Origin: Conidiobolus incongruus B7586
Lineage: Eukaryota; Entomophthoromycota; Entomophthoromycetes; Entomophthorales; Conidiobolaceae
Length of the DNA stretch: 34,293 nt
Reading direction: 5' to 3'
Assembly: GCA_000697335.1 (NCBI GenBank)
Contig: JNEM01014855.1
Location: 1 to 34,293 of the forward strand
In this document: piece after piece, positions 32,573 to 34,293 of the stretch
How the letters are laid out: each line of letters opens with the position of its first letter
Position numbering within the stretch: position 1 is the first letter of the stretch
Position numbers and translations under genes: made by a program
Notes under the pieces: model-generated
Told to the model about the DNA's origin: nothing
Databases searched by the model: none
What the model saw: only the letters and a program-made list of their open reading frames with translations

Positions 32573-34293
32573 TTTAGAATTTCCAATCTTACCCATATTT
32601 AATCGATCAAATCAAAAAACTTCACTCGAACATCCTTCAACAGCTATAGTTTCCAATAATAAAAATTACTGTTATTTAAAGCTATTGTCGGATGTTGAGA
32701 AATTAAAAAATCAACTTACTCAAACGCAACTTACTTCAACCAATTTCTATCCAATTTCCCAATACATCTATAGTGACTTGAAAGAAGCAAGAGTTGCGTA
32801 TCTGTTTCCTAATTCCTATGACTACCTTGTTACTCAATGGGTCATATGGGCAGCTGGAGGCATTGCTGTACCTTTAAGTAGTTAATATTTTTATTAAATC
32901 TACACTATATTTATCTTGCATTAGGTGTTCTCATCCTCCAGATGAATTAGAATATACTCTCAAAGGCTCTCAAGCTTCCATTATTATTACTCATAAAGAT
33001 TTTCCATTGAAATTAGAACTTATTGCAAAGAAGAATGGTATCAAATTCACAGTCACTGACTTTTCTACTTCTGATGCTGTAAGTCATCTTTAATCAGTTT
33101 AATATTGTATAAAGATTATATGCTAATATTTTATCAGACTGCTCAATTACTTTTATATATAGTACATTATATTAAACCATGTAAATTATTGCATTAACTA
33201 ATTATTCTAGCCCACTTTTCCTCCAAAAGCAGATAGCATTGACATGAGCAGAGGAGCCCTCATTATTTATACTAGTGGTACAACCGGTAAACCTAAGGGA
33301 GTTGTCCTTACTCACAATAACCTCGATGTTCAATATAAAGCATTGACAAAAGCTTGGGAGTACAAAGATACTGATAGAATCTTGCATCCTTTACCTTTAC
33401 ATCATATCCATGTAAATTAATATTGATTATATATAAATTCTGGTTTTTTTAGAATGTTTAAGGCCATTATTAATGTAATATATCTATAATTTCCTAATTA
33501 TTCCAATTATTTTTAATATGTTATTTAATATAGGCTTTGAATACTATATTGTATAACAGTGGAATTGCAAAATTTTTACAATAATTTAAAGCAAATGAGG
33601 TTTGGCAAAGATTTCAAGATCCAAAACAAGATCTTACCCTATTTGTGGCTGTTCCTACCATTTATTCCAAATTTATTCAACACTTTAAGACCTTATCAAA
33701 AGAAGATCAAGATAAATACAAGAATTCATTCAAAAATTTTCGTCTTATGGTATCTGACTATGCAGCATTTCCAGGCTCTAACTTGCAAAAGTGGAAGAGG
33801 ATTTCAGAACATACATTATTGGAAAGATATGATAAATCTGAAATCGGAATGATTTTAACTAATCTATATATAGAAACAAGCTCTCAACGACTTGAGGGAC
33901 ATGTTGGCTTCCCTTTCCCAACTGTGGAAGCTAGATTAGTTCGTCCATTGGATGAAAATAACTTACCATTAGAACAAAGAATTATTAAAAATGCAGACGA
34001 AGCTGGAGAACTTCAAATCAGAGGTCCTTCAGTATTTAAAGAGTACTTCAATCGACCAGAGGCTACGAAGGATACCTTTGAATCAGATGGTTGGTTCAAG
34101 ACTGGTGATACCGCCAGTATTAATCCACAAACTGGACACTATAAAATTCTTGGTAGAACTTCAGTTGATATCATCAAAACTGGAGGATATAAAGTGTCAG
34201 CTTTAGAAATTGAGAAAACTTATCTAGAGTCTGATTTTGTTCGCGAAATTGCAGTATTGGGGGTTGAAGATCAGGAATGGGGCGAGAGAGTTG
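32573..34293 (+). pseudogene. Decayed ACSF3-like acyl/malonyl-CoA synthetase, runs off the window
   Basis: Four exon-like pieces (about 32573-32876, 32925-33078, 33211-33411 and 33534 to the end) align in order with human ACSF3: YLVTQWVIWAAGGIAVPL, then HPPDELEYTL, the AMP-binding loop IIYTSGTTGKPKGVVLTHNN, LHPLPLHHIH, and FVAVPTIYSKF through GELQIRGPSVFKEYFNRPEA, DGWFKTGD and GRTSVDIIKTGGYKVSALEI. ACSF3 activates malonate and methylmalonate in mitochondria. Signs of death: no start codon is evident. The first junction cannot be joined in frame with GT-AG. The segment after HHIH that should read GVVNALL is lost. A TAA lies at 33582-33584. The adenylate motif ERYGMTE is ERYDKSE, and SGSAALP is SDYAAFP. 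The last 700 bases after the stop stay open, so decay is fairly recent. The 3' end lies outside the window. Confidence 0.75.

Noticed and set aside
25924-34293. TAA/TAG read as glutamine (alternative genetic code)
   Set aside because: Several stops in the relics sit at likely Gln positions, but QCR2, CHMP6, the SNX9-like gene and the aminopeptidase all end in TAA, with no internal TAA or TAG, and the INTS9 relic also has TGA stops and frame changes.

Overview
The window looks like nuclear DNA from an early-diverging filamentous fungus. An entomophthoralean of the Conidiobolus kind fits best, but this is an inference. The evidence is strongly A+T-rich DNA, many short introns (48-61 nt, GTAAGT-like donors, TAG/AAG acceptors), standard stop codons, and a mix of fungal traits (a CipC/DUF3759-like protein, a secreted M28 leucine aminopeptidase) with traits rare in Dikarya (a Na+/K+-ATPase-like type IIC pump, an SNX9-type SH3-PX-BAR nexin, an Integrator INTS9 relic). 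All splice models below come from reading frame and splice-site continuity, not from transcripts.

Left part (1-9.2 kb). After 1.5 kb of AT-rich DNA there is a three-exon minus-strand gene for a glycine/tyrosine/asparagine/glutamine-rich DUF3759 (CipC-like) protein, with a TATA element and a dense upstream cluster of CCAAT boxes. A six-exon gene for the ESCRT-III subunit Vps20/CHMP6 follows, then an intronless SNX9-family gene. Both of these act on membranes (endosomal sorting, endocytosis), but nothing shows that they are co-regulated.

Middle (9.2-20.6 kb). A poorly preserved coding relic is interrupted by a GC-rich island of about 0.57 kb that has many inverted repeats. It is either a solo LTR or a structured RNA gene. 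Next come the APC/C subunit Cdc27/APC3 (minus, six exons) and, diverging from it, a 1092-residue Na+/K+-ATPase-like P-type ATPase with altered cation-site residues. The pump gene converges on a complete secreted M28 aminopeptidase (minus, three exons).

Right part (20.6-34.3 kb). This is largely a gene graveyard. Only two genes look intact: a small secreted Tyr/Pro-rich protein and the complex III core subunit QCR2. Around them lie relics: an unidentified regulator-like gene (20.9-21.6 kb), a doubtful F-box-like fragment (22.9-23.4 kb), a C2H2 zinc-finger gene (25.9-26.7 kb) whose in-frame stops are each one C-to-T change from Gln or Arg, an Integrator subunit 9 gene (29.1-31.5 kb), and an ACSF3-like acyl/malonyl-CoA synthetase (32.6 kb to the window end). 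Intact and decayed genes lie side by side, so this looks like loss of individual copies under AT pressure rather than one bad assembly segment. I saw no tRNA, rRNA or CRISPR array.
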